A DNA stretch of 64,000 nt from Pythium myriotylum (lineage: Eukaryota > Oomycota > Peronosporomycetes > Pythiales > Pythiaceae), in assembly GCA_023091665.1 (NCBI GenBank), contig JALJCQ010000015.1, positions 1,054,001 to 1,118,000 of the forward strand, written 5' to 3'. The notes beneath the pieces were generated by a model. The model saw only the letters and a program-made list of their open reading frames with translations. It ran no database searches and was not told the DNA's origin. Made by a program: the position numbers and the translations under genes. Of the stretch, positions 12,601 to 27,600 are shown one piece after another (the first letter of the stretch is position 1; each line of letters starts with the position of its first letter).

Positions 12601-15600
12601 GGAGTGAAAGCATCGAGTGCACAGACTCAGGTGTGTAAAGTCGATGATGGTACGGCAGCTGTGCCTGTGGTCATTACGTTCCAATCTGTCTGCGATCCTG
12701 CTCTGATCCAAATTACTCAGACGAGAGATGGAATTTTGAGTGCCAGCACCATGGAAGATACGAAAGGGCTGAGGTCGCTGACGTACGATGGATCGCAACA
12801 GGGGCTCTTCAACGTTGTTCTTTCACCGGAGGTCAAGGGGACGTACTCGTTGACGGTCCAGGTATCTGGGCAGCAAGCATTCTTTCCTCCAACAATTGTG
12901 GTACATCCTGCATATGCAGATGCACAGACGTCGTGGCATTCAGCGCCACCGGTGGTGACTCAAGGGGTCGAGGAAGTCTTCACTCTTCAGTTGGTTGATC
13001 GTTTCTACAATAGGCTCGAGTCCAGCACAGAGCTGCTGACAGCGGGGTTCGTTCCAGCGCTGCGCATCGGGACTGATACTTACCCGGTAAATGTGTCCGA
13101 GGCTCAGCCCAATACGGATGGGCAATTCCGGTTGCGCTTTAAAGCTGAGCGTGCTGGAGTGTACAATTTAACGATCGACCGACGCGAATCTGGCGGTTTG
13201 TGGGCGAGCTACTATCGAAATGTAGATTTTACCCAATTGTCAGCTCGGCGTCGCGACTCTTCTATCAGCTATCAGTGGCTCGAAGTTTCACCGCTTGGGG
13301 AACCGTTTCCGAACAAATACTACAGTGTGATTTGGGATGGTGACATTCGCGCGCCAATGAGTGGGAACTTTGTCTTCACGCTAAGTGGCGATGACGGCGT
13401 TGCAATGGAACTAAATGGATCCGAGATCATTAATACCTTATTGACAGCAACGACGAGAAGTCAGTCAACGACAGCCGCGACTTCTCCAACGGTAGTCTTA
13501 AGTGCTGGGGAGTTCTATTCGGTTCGTATTCGCTATCGTACCAAGGATGCTCAGTCGTTTGTGAGATTGGAGTGGAGCTGTCTCGGCTGGTTTGCGAAGA
13601 CGGTTGTCTCTAGCGACTCATTGTTCACGAGAACGCCGATGCAGAACACCCCGTTCATGATCACGGCGTACCCTGGGACCATAGACCCAACAAACACGCG
13701 CAATACTATAGATGGGTTCAACGCAACTGCTGGCACGTTAAGCACGATCACGACTAGTGCATTGGCGACGTTTTCGTTCGAACTTGAGTCCCATGATCGC
13801 TTTGACAACACACGGTTCCAAGACGGAAGTACGAGTTTCGATGTCCTCCTCACTGGTGTAGGCGGATGGGCTCTGCAGGGGCGCGTGAATGATGTCGTCA
13901 CTGGTGATCCTGTCACCATCAATCCTGGAGTGATTTGTCCATCGTGTGCCGTGAGTTTCACAGGTTCTACGAACACTCTAGTGGTCAGTTCCGATGTGCT
14001 TAAACATCTCATCGCAGGCACCAAATTCCGTGTGCTGAACGCAAACGCTGGAACGCTTGCCCGAAGACGCGATTGCTTCTTCATAAGCAAGGCCACTGCC
14101 GCTTTCTTGAGTGGGACAGCGAATCTTTTGGTAGAACCCAACAGCGGCTGTGAAGACTTCACTGGCTCCAGTTTTGCAATCTCATCAGTCTACCCTGAAG
14201 GATGGCGATACCTATGCACTTGTTCTGTCGTGCAAGGTTTGCCAAGTTTGGCGTCGTGTAGTTCAGACTTGCGCTTGCTACCAGCAGATGAACCACTAAA
14301 GCGTGGAGATTCGTTGGTAGTCGGCCGTGAGCTCCACCAAGTACATTCGACACGTGGTGTCTTTGATGACACTCAGGTCCCGCTTATGACCGGTTATCTC
14401 GGCCCCACCAGTGACTTTGTTCCCGTCTTTAAGGCCAGCAGTGTAACTGGACGTCACAAGGTTTCCTTTGTCCCATACGTGAAGGGAGACTACCAGCTCA
14501 CGGTAAAAGTTCCTCGGGTGGAAGGTGTTCAAGCAGCCACGACATCATCGGATTCGGCTCTGGGCGGGGTCTTCCGCCTCAAGTTGCGGCAATCTGGCGC
14601 GATAACGGCAAATATCGCTTTCAATGCGCCGCCTGCTACAGTCAAAGCTGCTCTTGAAGCGCTAGCACCAATCATTCCACTTGGAACTGTCAGCGTCACC
14701 CGCACATGTGTGAATAATGATCCAACCCAGGGTTGCCGTTGGCTAGTCACGTTCGGATTTGAGGTGCAAGATCCAACCCAAGTTACACTTGAACCCGTCT
14801 ATCAAGGATTGCTGACCGGAAACAACGCACTTGTAACGACGCAGACGATAGTTGTTGCTCGACCAGCACAAATGATTGCTGGGTTCCCGAAAACAGTAAG
14901 CGTTGTCCCTGGTGCGACCAACCCAAGTGTAACGACGGCTTACGGACGAGGTCTATACACTGCAACAGCCGGTGAAGTCGCGCAGTTCACGATTCAGGCA
15001 AAGGATACCCACGGAAACAACCAAGAGACAGATACAGATACTCTCGATGTCCAAATTTTCCCAGCTGGCGCACCGTTTACGAGCGGTCAGCTTATTCACG
15101 GCCAAGTCAACTATTGGGAGGACGGGAAATACAATGTCAGCTACGCGCCAGTCAAATCAGGTACTCACACCGTCGCGATCACTATCCAAACAATGCCTGA
15201 GATCCACCAGGTTTCAACGATATTTGGCCAGCTAAAAGATCGCGGCGGGACATTTCGTCTTCGCTTGCTCGGTAACACAACCGATCCATTGGCTTTCGAT
15301 GCAAACGCAACACAAGTCCAGCAAGCACTTTTGAATCTCCCAGTCTTTCAGAGCGCGGAAACCTTTCCAACGATATCAGTCTCACGAATTGAGAACCTTA
15401 TTAATTTCGGGTTCGACTACCTCATCACTTACGCTCGTCTACCGTCGAGTGTGGCTGGACATCTTGCCGTTGTGGGCGCTGTGAACAATCTTTATGGAGC
15501 TAATGGAAGAGCGTCCATTACCGCCCAGCTAGTTCAGCAGCAGAGGCGCCAACACATCAAGACATCCAGCAACCTCGGAACACCAGTCGTTAACGAGGTC

Positions 15601-18600
15601 CAGGTAGTCCGGGTCCAGACAAGTGGTGCTCCGGCGATCACTGGCGGGACCTTCCAACTCCGGTACAATGGTCAAGTGACTGTAGCGTTGGCAATCGGCT
15701 CGAGCGCTGCAACTGTCCAGGCTGCATTGGAAGCTCTCACATCAATTAGACCAGGCGGAGTTGTGGTGACGAAATCCGCCACTCTTGATGCATTCGGTAC
15801 TGTGGAGTGGATTGTGACCTTCCAGGCGGCGTCGACCGGGTCTGGTCAGATCGAGTTCTGGTCGTCTAATATGTACACGCGCGATCGATTCACTGTAAAC
15901 AGTGCGCTGGTAGGTAACCTCCCGGCAATAGAAGTTGCTTCGGCAGCTCTGGTTGGTGGGAACAATCCGCAAGTCCTCGTTTATGAAGGTGGTGCAACAT
16001 CACTCGGTGGCACAGCGTCAATCATTGGTATCTCCGCGTTCACTACGATCGTTGCGCACGGCTCAATTGCTCCAGAACAGTGCACAGCAATTGACAGTGC
16101 GACTTCATTCTGGCCCGGCAGTGTCAACATTGTCGGACTTGAAGGTCTCCACAAGGGTAAGTTCAACTCACGAACCAGTTTCATCATTGAGACGCGGGAC
16201 GTGCATGGCAACTTGTTGGACGGTACTGGCAACGGAGACATTGGTGCTCCACGCGCTGAGCAACAAATCGTTGAGACGTCGATTGCAGGGGGCGGGTTGA
16301 GCAGCTCGCTACTTGGCACTTTTGCACTTCATTTCGCGGATCAGAAGACTGCACAGCTTCCTTTCAACGCAGGTATAAAAGCGGTTGAAGCCGAGCTTGA
16401 GAAGCTCGTAGCTGTCGGCGCAGTCACAGTGAATACCAACGATGTGACCACTCTCGTTGCGCTTGGTACCGTGGTCGCGACGAAGACATCCCCTGTGCTC
16501 ACGACTGGGGCCGTGGATTTCACACCACAATTCGCTGTTGGCGATTGGATTCGAGTTGGGTCAACTACTGGTCCGGTTTTTACAGTTGTCGCGATCACCG
16601 CAACAGCCATCAGTCTCTCCTCACCATACTTCGGGGCCTCTAATGCTGCCACAAACGTATACAAACAGAACTCCGTTGGTCGAGGTTACACGTACGTGAT
16701 ACAGTTTGATTCAGATTTGGGTGATTTGCCGTCACTGTCGATCGACGCTAGCACTCTCTCCGTCAACGGTGTCGGCACAAAAAGCACGAAGGTCACTGCA
16801 TGCGATGGGAATCGCGTTCAGCAGATCCAGATGACGGCAATGTCTCAGATATCGGGAACGTTCTCAATTGAGTTTCGTGGAGAAGAGACTGCAATGCTGC
16901 CGTGGAACATTAATGCAGCGGATTTAAGCGACGCCTTGGAATCTCTTAGCGGCATATTCACAGCCACAGTGAGCAGCACTGGCCCAGGCTTAAATGGTGG
17001 TACAACGTGGGTAGTTACACTCACCTCCGTTGAGCAAGATGACCAGCAAGATATCGACTTGCTTTATGCTGAAGGATATCTTTTAGTGGGAATGAACGTC
17101 CGTCTTGCCGTCCAACCCGTCTGTCCAACCACAACAACGGCCAATGGGCAGCTTCAATCTCAGTCGGGCAAACTCGGTCACACGTTCGTACCTGTATTGT
17201 CCGGTCCGCAAACAGCTCAAGCAGATGTGGTGTATCTCTCGCAAGGCAAATACGTCGCGACGTACGATACACCCAGAGCAGACGCTTACACGCTTGAAGT
17301 ATTGCATGCCAAACCAAATGGTCTTGTGGGAGCTTACTTCAACAACCGATGGTTGTATGGAGTCCCCGACGTTGAACGAGTAGACGAGAAAATCGCGTTC
17401 GCGTGGCCAACGTTTGTCACGGCGACAAGCCCAGACTACGTGAGCGTCAGGTGGAGGGGATACATCAAACCGACATTCAGTGAAGATTACACGTTCTACG
17501 TTCGTGTTAACGATGGTGCTCGTATGTGGATTCAGGATCAACTGGTCATCGATGCATTCGAGAATGAAGTGGAAACGGATCAGCTTGTTGAGCTGCGCTC
17601 TCCGAACACGACAAAACTTGTGAAAGATCGACTGACTGAGATCATACTCGAGTATCGTGAAGTCACGGGATTTGCTGGTATCGAACTACTGTGGGAATCT
17701 GGAACCCAAGACAAAAGCATAATTCCTCGCGAACGCCTATACTATCGGTCGACACCAATCCAGTCCAGTCCGTTTGCTGTCCAGACCTTCGGTGTCAAGC
17801 CTACGCCTCCGCTTAACACAACGCTTGCGATCGCTGGGTGGAACGCTCTCACTGTGACTTTCAGTGCCCCCGCAGATGATGGAGGTTCGGCTGTTGACGC
17901 ATATTTAGTTGAATGGTGGACTTCTGGTGCTTATGGCAACCCAGAGACCCAGGTCGTCAAGCTGGACAAAGCCAATACCGGCGGCACCTTCACTTTGCAG
18001 CTCGATTTGGGTAGCACAACCGGGCCAATCGCGTACAACGCTCTCTATTCAGACGTTGAGGCTGCTCTTGAGGCATTGGACAATGCAGGTGACGTTTCCG
18101 TCTCATTTTTGGCGACGTCAACTGTTTCAGTATATACGATTACTTTCCTTACGCGCGTGCAGGCCGTCCCGGCGCTCGTGGTAGACACAAGTCAGCTCGT
18201 TGGCTCGGCAATAGCGGGAGTCTGTGCCAAGGGAAGTACAACGGCAACGGGAAATCCGGGGAGCGTAGTGACCTGCACTGCCGCTGAGAGTACGACAAGC
18301 ACGGTCAGCATTCTTGGTTCGTCGACTCAAGTCTCGCTCGACGTTGAGCTCGGAGATCCGTATCGATTCACCATACCTGCCCTTGTTCAGCCATCTTCAA
18401 CGACCGCCCCGACTCAACCAGGACAAGGTGGCGTGGACAGCCCAGGATTCACGGTTCGAGTTACGGCGCACACGTCTGCAGGATACGGTCGTCCCTGTAC
18501 GCCAGTCTCTTTGAAGCCGATGGCTGTCCCTGCAGCTCCAGAGAACGTCGCACTCACCTTGGTCGCCGGGTCACCAACCAGTCTTCGCGTGTCCTGGGAT

Positions 18601-21600
18601 GCACCTGCCACTGACAACAGTGCGATAATCACCAACTTTATTGTAGAGTGGAGCGTTTGGTTGTTGGATACGCAGCAGCCCGATGGCTCGTCGACGATGG
18701 ACTTTCGGGAATCTGCATCGTTCTTCTTGAATGCCTACCCGACTTCTCTCCGTTACAAGTATACCATCTCTGGACTTAACCCTGGTGTCGCATACGTCGT
18801 CAATGTCCGAGCAGAGAACATAATGGGTGTGGGACTGCCTGGTTTGACCGTACCCAGCTTCGAAGTGCCTCGAAGCAAGGCAACGCGGCTCACCGATGGA
18901 ATCAGCGGCGTCGCACTCAGTGTGATACCGGCAACACCTGGTGTTGTGGCTATAGCGGACTCGTCGTCTTCATTGCGTCTGTCGTGGCTCGCTTCACCCA
19001 ACAGCAACGGCGCAACCGTGACGAAGTATGCATTAGAGTGGTTTGATGCACCTGCGAGACCCGAAGTCCAGATAATCAAGATTGCTGGCCAAAATGCCGC
19101 TGACATAGTCTCTGGCACTTTCCAAGTTGGGTTTTCGTCAGCTGTAACAGACGATCTACCCATTGATGTCACGGAAGGGGACCTACAGCGCAGCCTTGAG
19201 GCTCTATCTACGCTTCGTAGTGTTCGAGTGAAGCGATCGGCTGCCCGCATCTTAGGTGGTTATGAGTGGACAGTGACGTTTCTCAGTGAGAGTCCAGCTA
19301 TCGCTGGCGGAAAAACTCTGCAAGTGAATAGTGCGAAGCTTGTGGCAACACAGGTGTCGGTAGACGTTGGGTTCAGACTGGATCCAACTCATGTTGGAGC
19401 AACCAGTAAGACACTGGTTGCTACAAACGGGGTCGCAACGATGACTTGCACTGGTATCGAGTCGTACGCTCAGGTAGGAATGTTCATCCAGATCAGCGGA
19501 TATGGTGCTTCGGCAGGCGTGTGGCAAGTTATCGCAGTTGCAACCAACACGATCACGTTGGACTCGAATTTTCCTGGCACAAGCGGGTCTTACCCTTCGA
19601 GCGTTGGCTGGACAGTTCCTGGCGCGCTCCCGTTAAATTACAAATCGTTCGTGTACGACCTAGCGATACAGCCGATTACAACGCCTCCGTTTGCGTATAC
19701 GATCACGAACTTGATTCCTGGCTCCCCGATTTACGCCCGTGTGAGTGTGTGCAGTTCTCTCGGTTGTAACGCCCCACGAGCCACAACGCCTCTTGTGTTG
19801 GCATCTCCAAAGCAAAAGCCGACTGAACCCCGCAATATTCAGATATTCTCAGAGACTGCGACGACTCTGCGCCTGTTCTGGAACCATCCTATGAGCGATG
19901 GTGGCGATGTGATCACGCATTACCGAGTCGAATGGGACACGACTGCGTCGTTCGATACGGGGGCATCAGGAGCGCCTCTGGGATACGACCTCAAAAGCGT
20001 GGGGAACCCAGGTGTAGACTGCGTATTTACGCCTTGCGAAGCGGTCATTGGGGCGCTCACTCGAGGGACACCGTACTACGTTCGTGTCTTCGCGTACAAC
20101 TCATTCGGTTATTCTCGCATACCAGGTATCGGTCTACCTTCATTTGGAGTTCCAGCAACACAACCAGCACCGCCCAATCCAATTCGAGTGGACCCTGTGG
20201 TCACAGCTTTCGGCCAACCAATGTTGCATGTTTCTTTTGACTTAAGACACGATAACGGTGGTGCTGCGGTGAGCCAGTACATGATTGAGTGGGATGCAAT
20301 GGACTTGGACGCGATTTACGAGCGAGCTATCGTCAGCTCTGCGAATGCGGCAGCGCTTGCCGATGAGATTCTTTACGCTCGCCACACGACTCAAATGCTC
20401 CTGCTGTCTGCGGACGCATACGACGTAAGAGGAAGCTTCCGCGTATCTTTCATGAGCCATGCGACAGTGTCACTCAGCTGGGACGTCGGAGCTGACGCAC
20501 TAGCAAGTGCTCTCGAGGCTCTCCCAACAGTCGGTAAAGTGCAAGTGCGGCGTTACATCACACCGAGCAACAACGGCTTCGCGTGGTTTGTACGGTTTCT
20601 CTCTCATCGTGCAAATTTGAATGGTGTCATCGGAACTCTCCCCCTTTTGCTCGTATCGATTGATCCGACGGATTTAGTGAGTGCGTTTGCTGCAGTGAAG
20701 AGCGCAACGGCCACGACAGCGCTGACCGGGACGAACGCGAAGATTGAGAGTGTGACTGTAATCAAGGGCTGGAATGGGTACGAGCAGCAGACTGTGACAG
20801 TGTCAGGTTCAGTGGGAACACTCGGAGGAACCTTCCAGCTCGGCTTTGGCGCGGCCAAAACGTCGCCATTACCTGGGAATGCTAGCGAGACTCAAGTTAG
20901 AAGTGAGCTGGAAAGACTGGGTGGAACTGGACGAATTCAAGTTTTTAAGTCAGCTCTGAGTGCAGTGTCGGGATTCCAGATTATCGTTGTTTTCACAACC
21001 AATCTCGGGCCAAATCAGCCCTTGCTATCGTGTGATGGGGCCGGTCTTACGAGCTCGATGCCCTCAGCCACCTACTCATGTACTGTGGCGCGGTCCAAGA
21101 CGGCAAACAGACCAGCGATGAAGAGTAAGTATTACCGTTCCATTGTCGTCCCGACAGCGTCCATCATTTCGCAAGACAATCCTCAAGTGGGGCAATTCAA
21201 CATCTCGGATGGGATTGTCGCAGGAATTGCTTACCATATTCGAGTGTCTGCCTGGAATGGTGTCGGAAGCGTTTTCGGCGAGACGATGTACTCCACCCCA
21301 GCACTCGTGGTCGCTCAAACACGTCCGGACCCACCACAAGATGTGAGCATTGACTCGGTCTCTTCGCAAGCTTTCCTCGCCACGTGGACGCCACCGATGA
21401 ACACCGGTGGCTCGCCGCTCACGAAGCTTCTGGTGCAGTTCGCCGCCAAAAAGGGGGTAGCAGAGAAGCAGAGTATTCGTGTGGTGAGTCAGCTGAGCCA
21501 ACTCGGAGGGTCATTTACTTTGGGAGTGTGGGGAACACTGGATATGACTCCGTCGATCGATTGGGACATCTCAGCCACAGCTCTCAGAGATATCATCTCG

Positions 21601-24600
21601 GCTCTTCCCAGTGTTGGAGCCTCAGTGGACTCGGTCACTCGTCGTAACGTTTTACTCGGGGGCTTTGGTTACGAATGGGTGGTCACGTTCAAGGCCGACC
21701 AAGGTGACATACCAGACCTGACGGTTGCTGACGGAGGTATTAACCTACAAGGAGCAGATTCCACAATCACTATTGAGGAACGAGTAAAAGGCGCGCTCGT
21801 CAGCTTCACGAACGCCCCGCTACCTGCTAACCAAACGGTGACTCTACAGCCAAAAAGTGAGGTTCAAGAAGTCTTCCTTTTCTCCAGCTCACGCGTCGAC
21901 CTGGGTGGAAGTGTGGTCCTAAACTTCTGCGGGGACATCACCCCTGCGCTCCCTGTAACGTCATCTGCGGACGCATTACGAGTGGCACTGGAAGGTCTCT
22001 CAACAATCCAAGAGGTCAAAGTGACAACAGAGGTTATAAAAGTACGATCGCCTGCGCGTGTACGTCAGCAGTTTGGCGTGAAATGGAGGATTACCTTCGA
22101 GACTGAGACTGTGGATCTGCCGCTACTTCTCGTCTCCACCGACAATGTTGTGTTCACGACCTCAGCGTGCGGAGGCACCCTCACCGGAACAGCACCTTGC
22201 GTGCGTGTACGAGAGCAACGTAAGGGCGGGTTGCCATCTCGCGCAGTTCTTAGCAGCGCATATTTGTCCAACTCTTCAAGTTATGAATTTCGATTCTTGA
22301 CTTCGAACGAACAGTTTGCTGCTTCAGATTTTACACGCTTGCCCACGTCTTTTGAACCGAAGCAACGTCCACCAACCTCCCCGCGGGATGTTGTTGCGAC
22401 ACCGCTGGGCGTGGACTCGATCGGCGTCTCGTGGCGAGCTCCTTCCTTCGACGGCGGGCTCAACGTAACCCAATACGAGGTCCAGTGGGATGTGAGCACT
22501 CAGTTCGATCAGCAGAGCATCCTCGCAGGGTCTGGATTTGTCGTTGTAGATAGCTTGTCGGTGTGGTCTTCTCAAGTTGTGGTTGCCAGCGACGAAGGCA
22601 ACACAACCAACGCATTCACTTTCATTGTGCGCGGCGTTGACACCACGCAGAAATTTTACGTGCGCGTGCTCGCGTACAACTCGCTTGGTTACGGAGAGCC
22701 GAGTGCATTGGCCATGCCCATCGACACGCACGAGCGAGTTGATCGATTTGTTGTCAAGGCAGCAGATATCACGGCTGCTCTTGCCACACCGCAAACTTTC
22801 AAGCTTTCGTTCAGTAATTATGCTGCAACGGAAACATCCTCCATTCCTGTAAATGCTGATGCTGCAACTCTTGAGGCGGCTCTGAACGCGCTTCCAATGG
22901 TTGGCGTCGTCTCGGTGACTCGTGATGACCACTCTAAAGGCGCCGCGGCATCACCGTTTGATGAATCGTCTGTCGACACGCCCTTCGAATTCCGCCTCGA
23001 GTGGACGATCACGTTCACAACTACATCACGTGAGCTAATCTTCCCTTTGACACTGGGAACGCTGCAAGTCGCGCTTGACACGGTGCCCGCTGGGCCGATC
23101 GCTGCAACTGACTTAACCATCTACGCAGTTCGTCCTGGGGTGGGGTATCCACTCCCAGCTTATCTCGTGGCTCAGCCAATGCCTTCAACAGGACCGATCG
23201 ATGTGAAGGTGTCTATTGTCGACAGCACGTCTTTGGGAGTAAGTTGGAGCGCGCCGTCACTGTACGCTGCTACCAAGTATCTTGTCGAGTGGTGCGATGC
23301 AGTTGATTTCGCAAAGGGAATCCCGCGCTACGGCGGGGCTTCGTATGCTAGTGCTGCTGGTTACTCACAAGTTGTAGCAGCGGCTGCGACAAACGTGTAC
23401 TCCATCCGCGGCCTGGCAACAGGCACGGCATACTATGTTCGTGTGTCTGCGTACAACGGGGATATCGCAGGCCAACCAGGCAAGAACCTGGGCTACAGTC
23501 CTCCAGTGCTTGCGTCAGTTCTCGACAGTGCGAATGCATACGCTCCGATTATAGCTACCGAAAGTATAACGCCGATAGCACAGCTTCCGTTCAAGCCGAC
23601 GACAGTTATGGTGCGTGTGAGTACTCGAGATATCGCGTCGCAGATCGAAGTGCTTTTTACTGAGCCAACAGTCAACGCTTTGGCATTCGTCGCTGGCAAC
23701 GGCGGCTCGGGAATCACGAACTACCGGGTGATGTGGGATACGAGTTCTGACTTCGTCGCCGCCCCGCAAAGCTTCGACGTGCCCATGGTATCTCAGACGG
23801 CCAATGCCCCACTCTCGTGCGCAGCATCAACTTGCGTGTTCCCACTCGGAGCCGGAATCGAGTCAATTGCTCGATCTCCTGATACGACAGCAGGTTCGTT
23901 CCGCGTCGCAGTGGCCTTGGACACCGAGTTTTCGAGTCAAATCTGTGCGTCCTGCACGCTCTCATTTGACCCCGCCGCAACCAGAGTGTGGATCGATTAT
24001 ACAGGTTCTACCCCAGACCTGAAGACTGTGCTTGGCACAGGTGCATTCTTCATGGTGAACCGTGACGGTCTAACGTCGTGTAGGTTCCAAGTCGTCGCCG
24101 CCACCGTTGCGGTACTGGGGAGTGCGGCACGATTAGCGATTGCGCCAGAGAAGAGTGGCGCCCGTTGCAGCCTTGCGGATGGCACATACTCGGTGCACAC
24201 GCGTCCACAGACACCTTGTTTGACCGCGACGACCCTGACAGCTGCAGCACTCGAGACAACCATTGAGACTCTGCTTGGGGATGATGTCTCAGTGTCGATC
24301 GATTCGACTTTCGGCGCAAAATTCCGAGTAACCTTCACCGGCACATCGTTTGCCTTCCCAGTGAGGAGTCCACAGCTACAAGTTGTTGCCTACGATGGGA
24401 CAGGAGGCTGCACTAGCGTTGCAGGCACGGTGTGGACTGCATCGGAGTTGGCCAGTGGTGCTGTTCAGCCGGGCGTGCCATACTACATTCAGGTCGCAGC
24501 AATCAACGGGGTGGGACTCGGTGCGTTTCGTTCCGCAAGCCCGAGCTGTCACGACTTACCCTGCGTCAACGGCGCCTCCTCGCTTGCACCGGCGTCTCCA

Positions 24601-27600
24601 CCCAGCGCACCGCTCGGTGTGAAGGTCGCAAGCGAGCGAACCGACCGCACAAAACTCAATGTCAGGTGGACACCTCCTGCAACATCGAACGGCTCCCCCG
24701 TGCGCGCATATTTAGTCGAGTACTCGGTCGATGCATTTACGACTGTCGCACTGTGTGCTGGGTGTGCGACGGCTCTCACCGGTGGATCGTCGATGACATT
24801 AACGCTGTCATCGAACATCGTAATTGGAGCAGGGACACTCATCAGACTGAGTAGTCTAACCCCGCAATGTTTGCTCATCGTTCGAAGCGTCCAGACCGCT
24901 TGGGCCAATGGCAAGATTGTGTACATGATCGATGGAAACCACGGATGCGACGACTTTAGTGGAGCTACCGTGAACGTCGATGCTCTTCACGGTCCAGGCA
25001 GTGGCTTCGTTTCGTTGACCCCTGGTGCTGTCAAGAATGGCGCAGGCTTTACGACGACATTAACGGGTCTCTCAGCGAACACTGTGTACACTGTGCGGGT
25101 GCGAGCTCAAAACGGAGAGGGCATTGGTGCCGGAACAATTGCGACGCCCGAGTGCGAAGACGGAATCGAAGCCTGTACGGCGGCAGCTCCGTCCAGTGCA
25201 AATGCGATAGTCACGCGTCAACTTCCTGCCCCGCCAACGGTGCGTGTACCGAACCAGCTCCTGACTGGGCCAGCGGGGATAGCGAATGAGCATGGATTCA
25301 CGAAGAACTCGGCGTGGATCTCTTTTACGGATCCGAACGATTGGCAAGGACTCGAGCGTGTTGACTGGTACCGCGTCGAGTGGGACACGCTGCCAACGTT
25401 TTCATCAAGTAACAAGCAAAGCGCTATCGTGACGCTAGCAGCCCTGGCACCGTCGCTTTGGCCTACAACACAGCTTTGCACGAGCTGCGTTACGGACTTG
25501 AGTGCTGCAAACGTACTTACAATCACCAACCCGAACAGTAATGTGGTTGTGCGTGTGGGCGACGTCCTCACGGTGGATCTGAGTGTGACTAACTGCCAGT
25601 TTACAGTCTCAGCTGTCGGCTCGTCGACATCAATTACAGCTGCGGCAGGCCACCAATGCGGCTTGTTCAGTGGAAAGGCACTTGCTCTTCATCGCCGATC
25701 GACGTTCTCGTACCAGCTCACTGGACTAGCCATGGGCGTTCGCATAAATATTCGTGTTACCGGTCACAACTCACTTGGCTACGGGGTTGCTAGCGACTCA
25801 ATTTCTATCGCTCCAATCGTCACGAGTGATCCTCCTCCGTCGCCCGATGTGACATTGAGCGCGCTTACCAGGGAAGAAAGCGCCTCACCTGCGGATCGCG
25901 TCACGTCGCTGGTTGTGCGCTTCCTTCCACCAAAGATTATGCTGCCTACCGATGTGAATGGTAACGGCGGATCAGTCATCTCGCAATATCTTGTTGAATG
26001 GAGTAACGCAGATTGGGCAACGGGCTTTCAGCCACATGTACAAGTGATCAAGACCACATCGTCTTCTTCTGGTAAGATATCCGGCGCCTTTCGCCTGCAG
26101 CTCGACACGACAGCGTGTGTCAACTGTCAAATTCAGGGCAGCTATACTACGTCTTTCATTCGCTATGACATCTCTCCGGCCGGTCTCACTACTGTACTTC
26201 AGAATCTTCCGAATGTTGGAAGCGTGCTTGTCACGCTCGGCAATGGCGGAGTGTGCACGAGTAAGAATGAGTGCACGTGGCAAGTCACGTTTACGTCTGA
26301 ACTAGGACAGGTGCCCGACCTCTTAGTACTCGAGAATCGGCTCTCGTCAGAACTCGGCCTGGCGTCCATATCTATTTCGTCACTCAACGCACAAGGTGGG
26401 CAAATTGGATCTCTCAACGGCAATGTCTACTGCCCAACGACTGGTGGAGCCAGCGGAAGGGGTTCATGTGGTGTCGTCGCGGTGACGTCTTCCTCAGCAG
26501 TACCGTTCCGTTATGTCATCAAAGGTCTCACGCCTGGTGTGACGTACTACGCTCGGGTTTCCGCGTACAATGACCTGGGCTACGGCCTTCGTCGATTGAC
26601 AGCACCAGCGTCGTTGCGTGTCCCATTTGAGGCACCAACGAATCCATCCTCGCTCTTTAGTTCGATTTCGAATCCTGTATTGACGTTGGCAGGGCCGACC
26701 TCGCTGCTCGTATCATACGGTCCGCCGAGTTTTGATGGTGGCTCACCAGTGACTGCCTACACGATCGAGTGGGACCCAAAACCAACTTTTGACAGCGGCA
26801 TCAATGGCGATCCTCTGGGAGATATGCTGATCACGGGGGCTATGGGGTCCCAGTACACGATCACGGGACTGACGAGTGGCATTTTCTATTATGTGCGTGT
26901 ATATGCGATGAACGCCGAAATCGGTGCTGGCCCCCCAACTCCTACAGCTCCTCAACGTGAAATGCCTCGGGGCAAGCCCGGAGCGCCCAGCAGCGTTACA
27001 GTGGAGAACAACAATTGGCTCGTTCCTCTTGGCACGTCGCTGACGGTGAGATGGCGAGCACCTGCTGATGCCTCGGTTTCCATTTCGAATTATCGCGTTG
27101 AGTGGTACCAGAAGGCGCTGGCGGCTCCGTTCTTCGGTCAACAAGCAGTCCAGCGCGTCGAAACTACTGGTCCAATCACGAGTGGAACATTCACACTCGG
27201 ATTCGGGGCACAGACTGATTTTCGCACGCTTCCGGGGAGCCTCAGTGTCGTGAATGGCCAAAGTTTCGTTACAACATCATCGGATCTCACAGGCTTTCTT
27301 TCTCGAGGCGATTTAATCCTGATTGATGGTAGACTTTACTTGGTTGCGGTTACAGGAGCCTTCACACCCACACAAATTCCGCTTGCCGATGCCACCGGCT
27401 ACGACACGACACTTGGATCCCAACTCGGCTCGACGCAGGTGATCTATGCAGGCAATACGAAGAATGGGGTTCCTATCCAGACGCCTTGGAAGACTACACC
27501 ACTTAGCTTTGACATAACGCCGAGTGCGATGAAGGCTGCGCTCGAGATGCTGCCCAGTTTACTCGGCCTCGTCCATGTCGAGCGCGTGCAGGTCGGTGCC

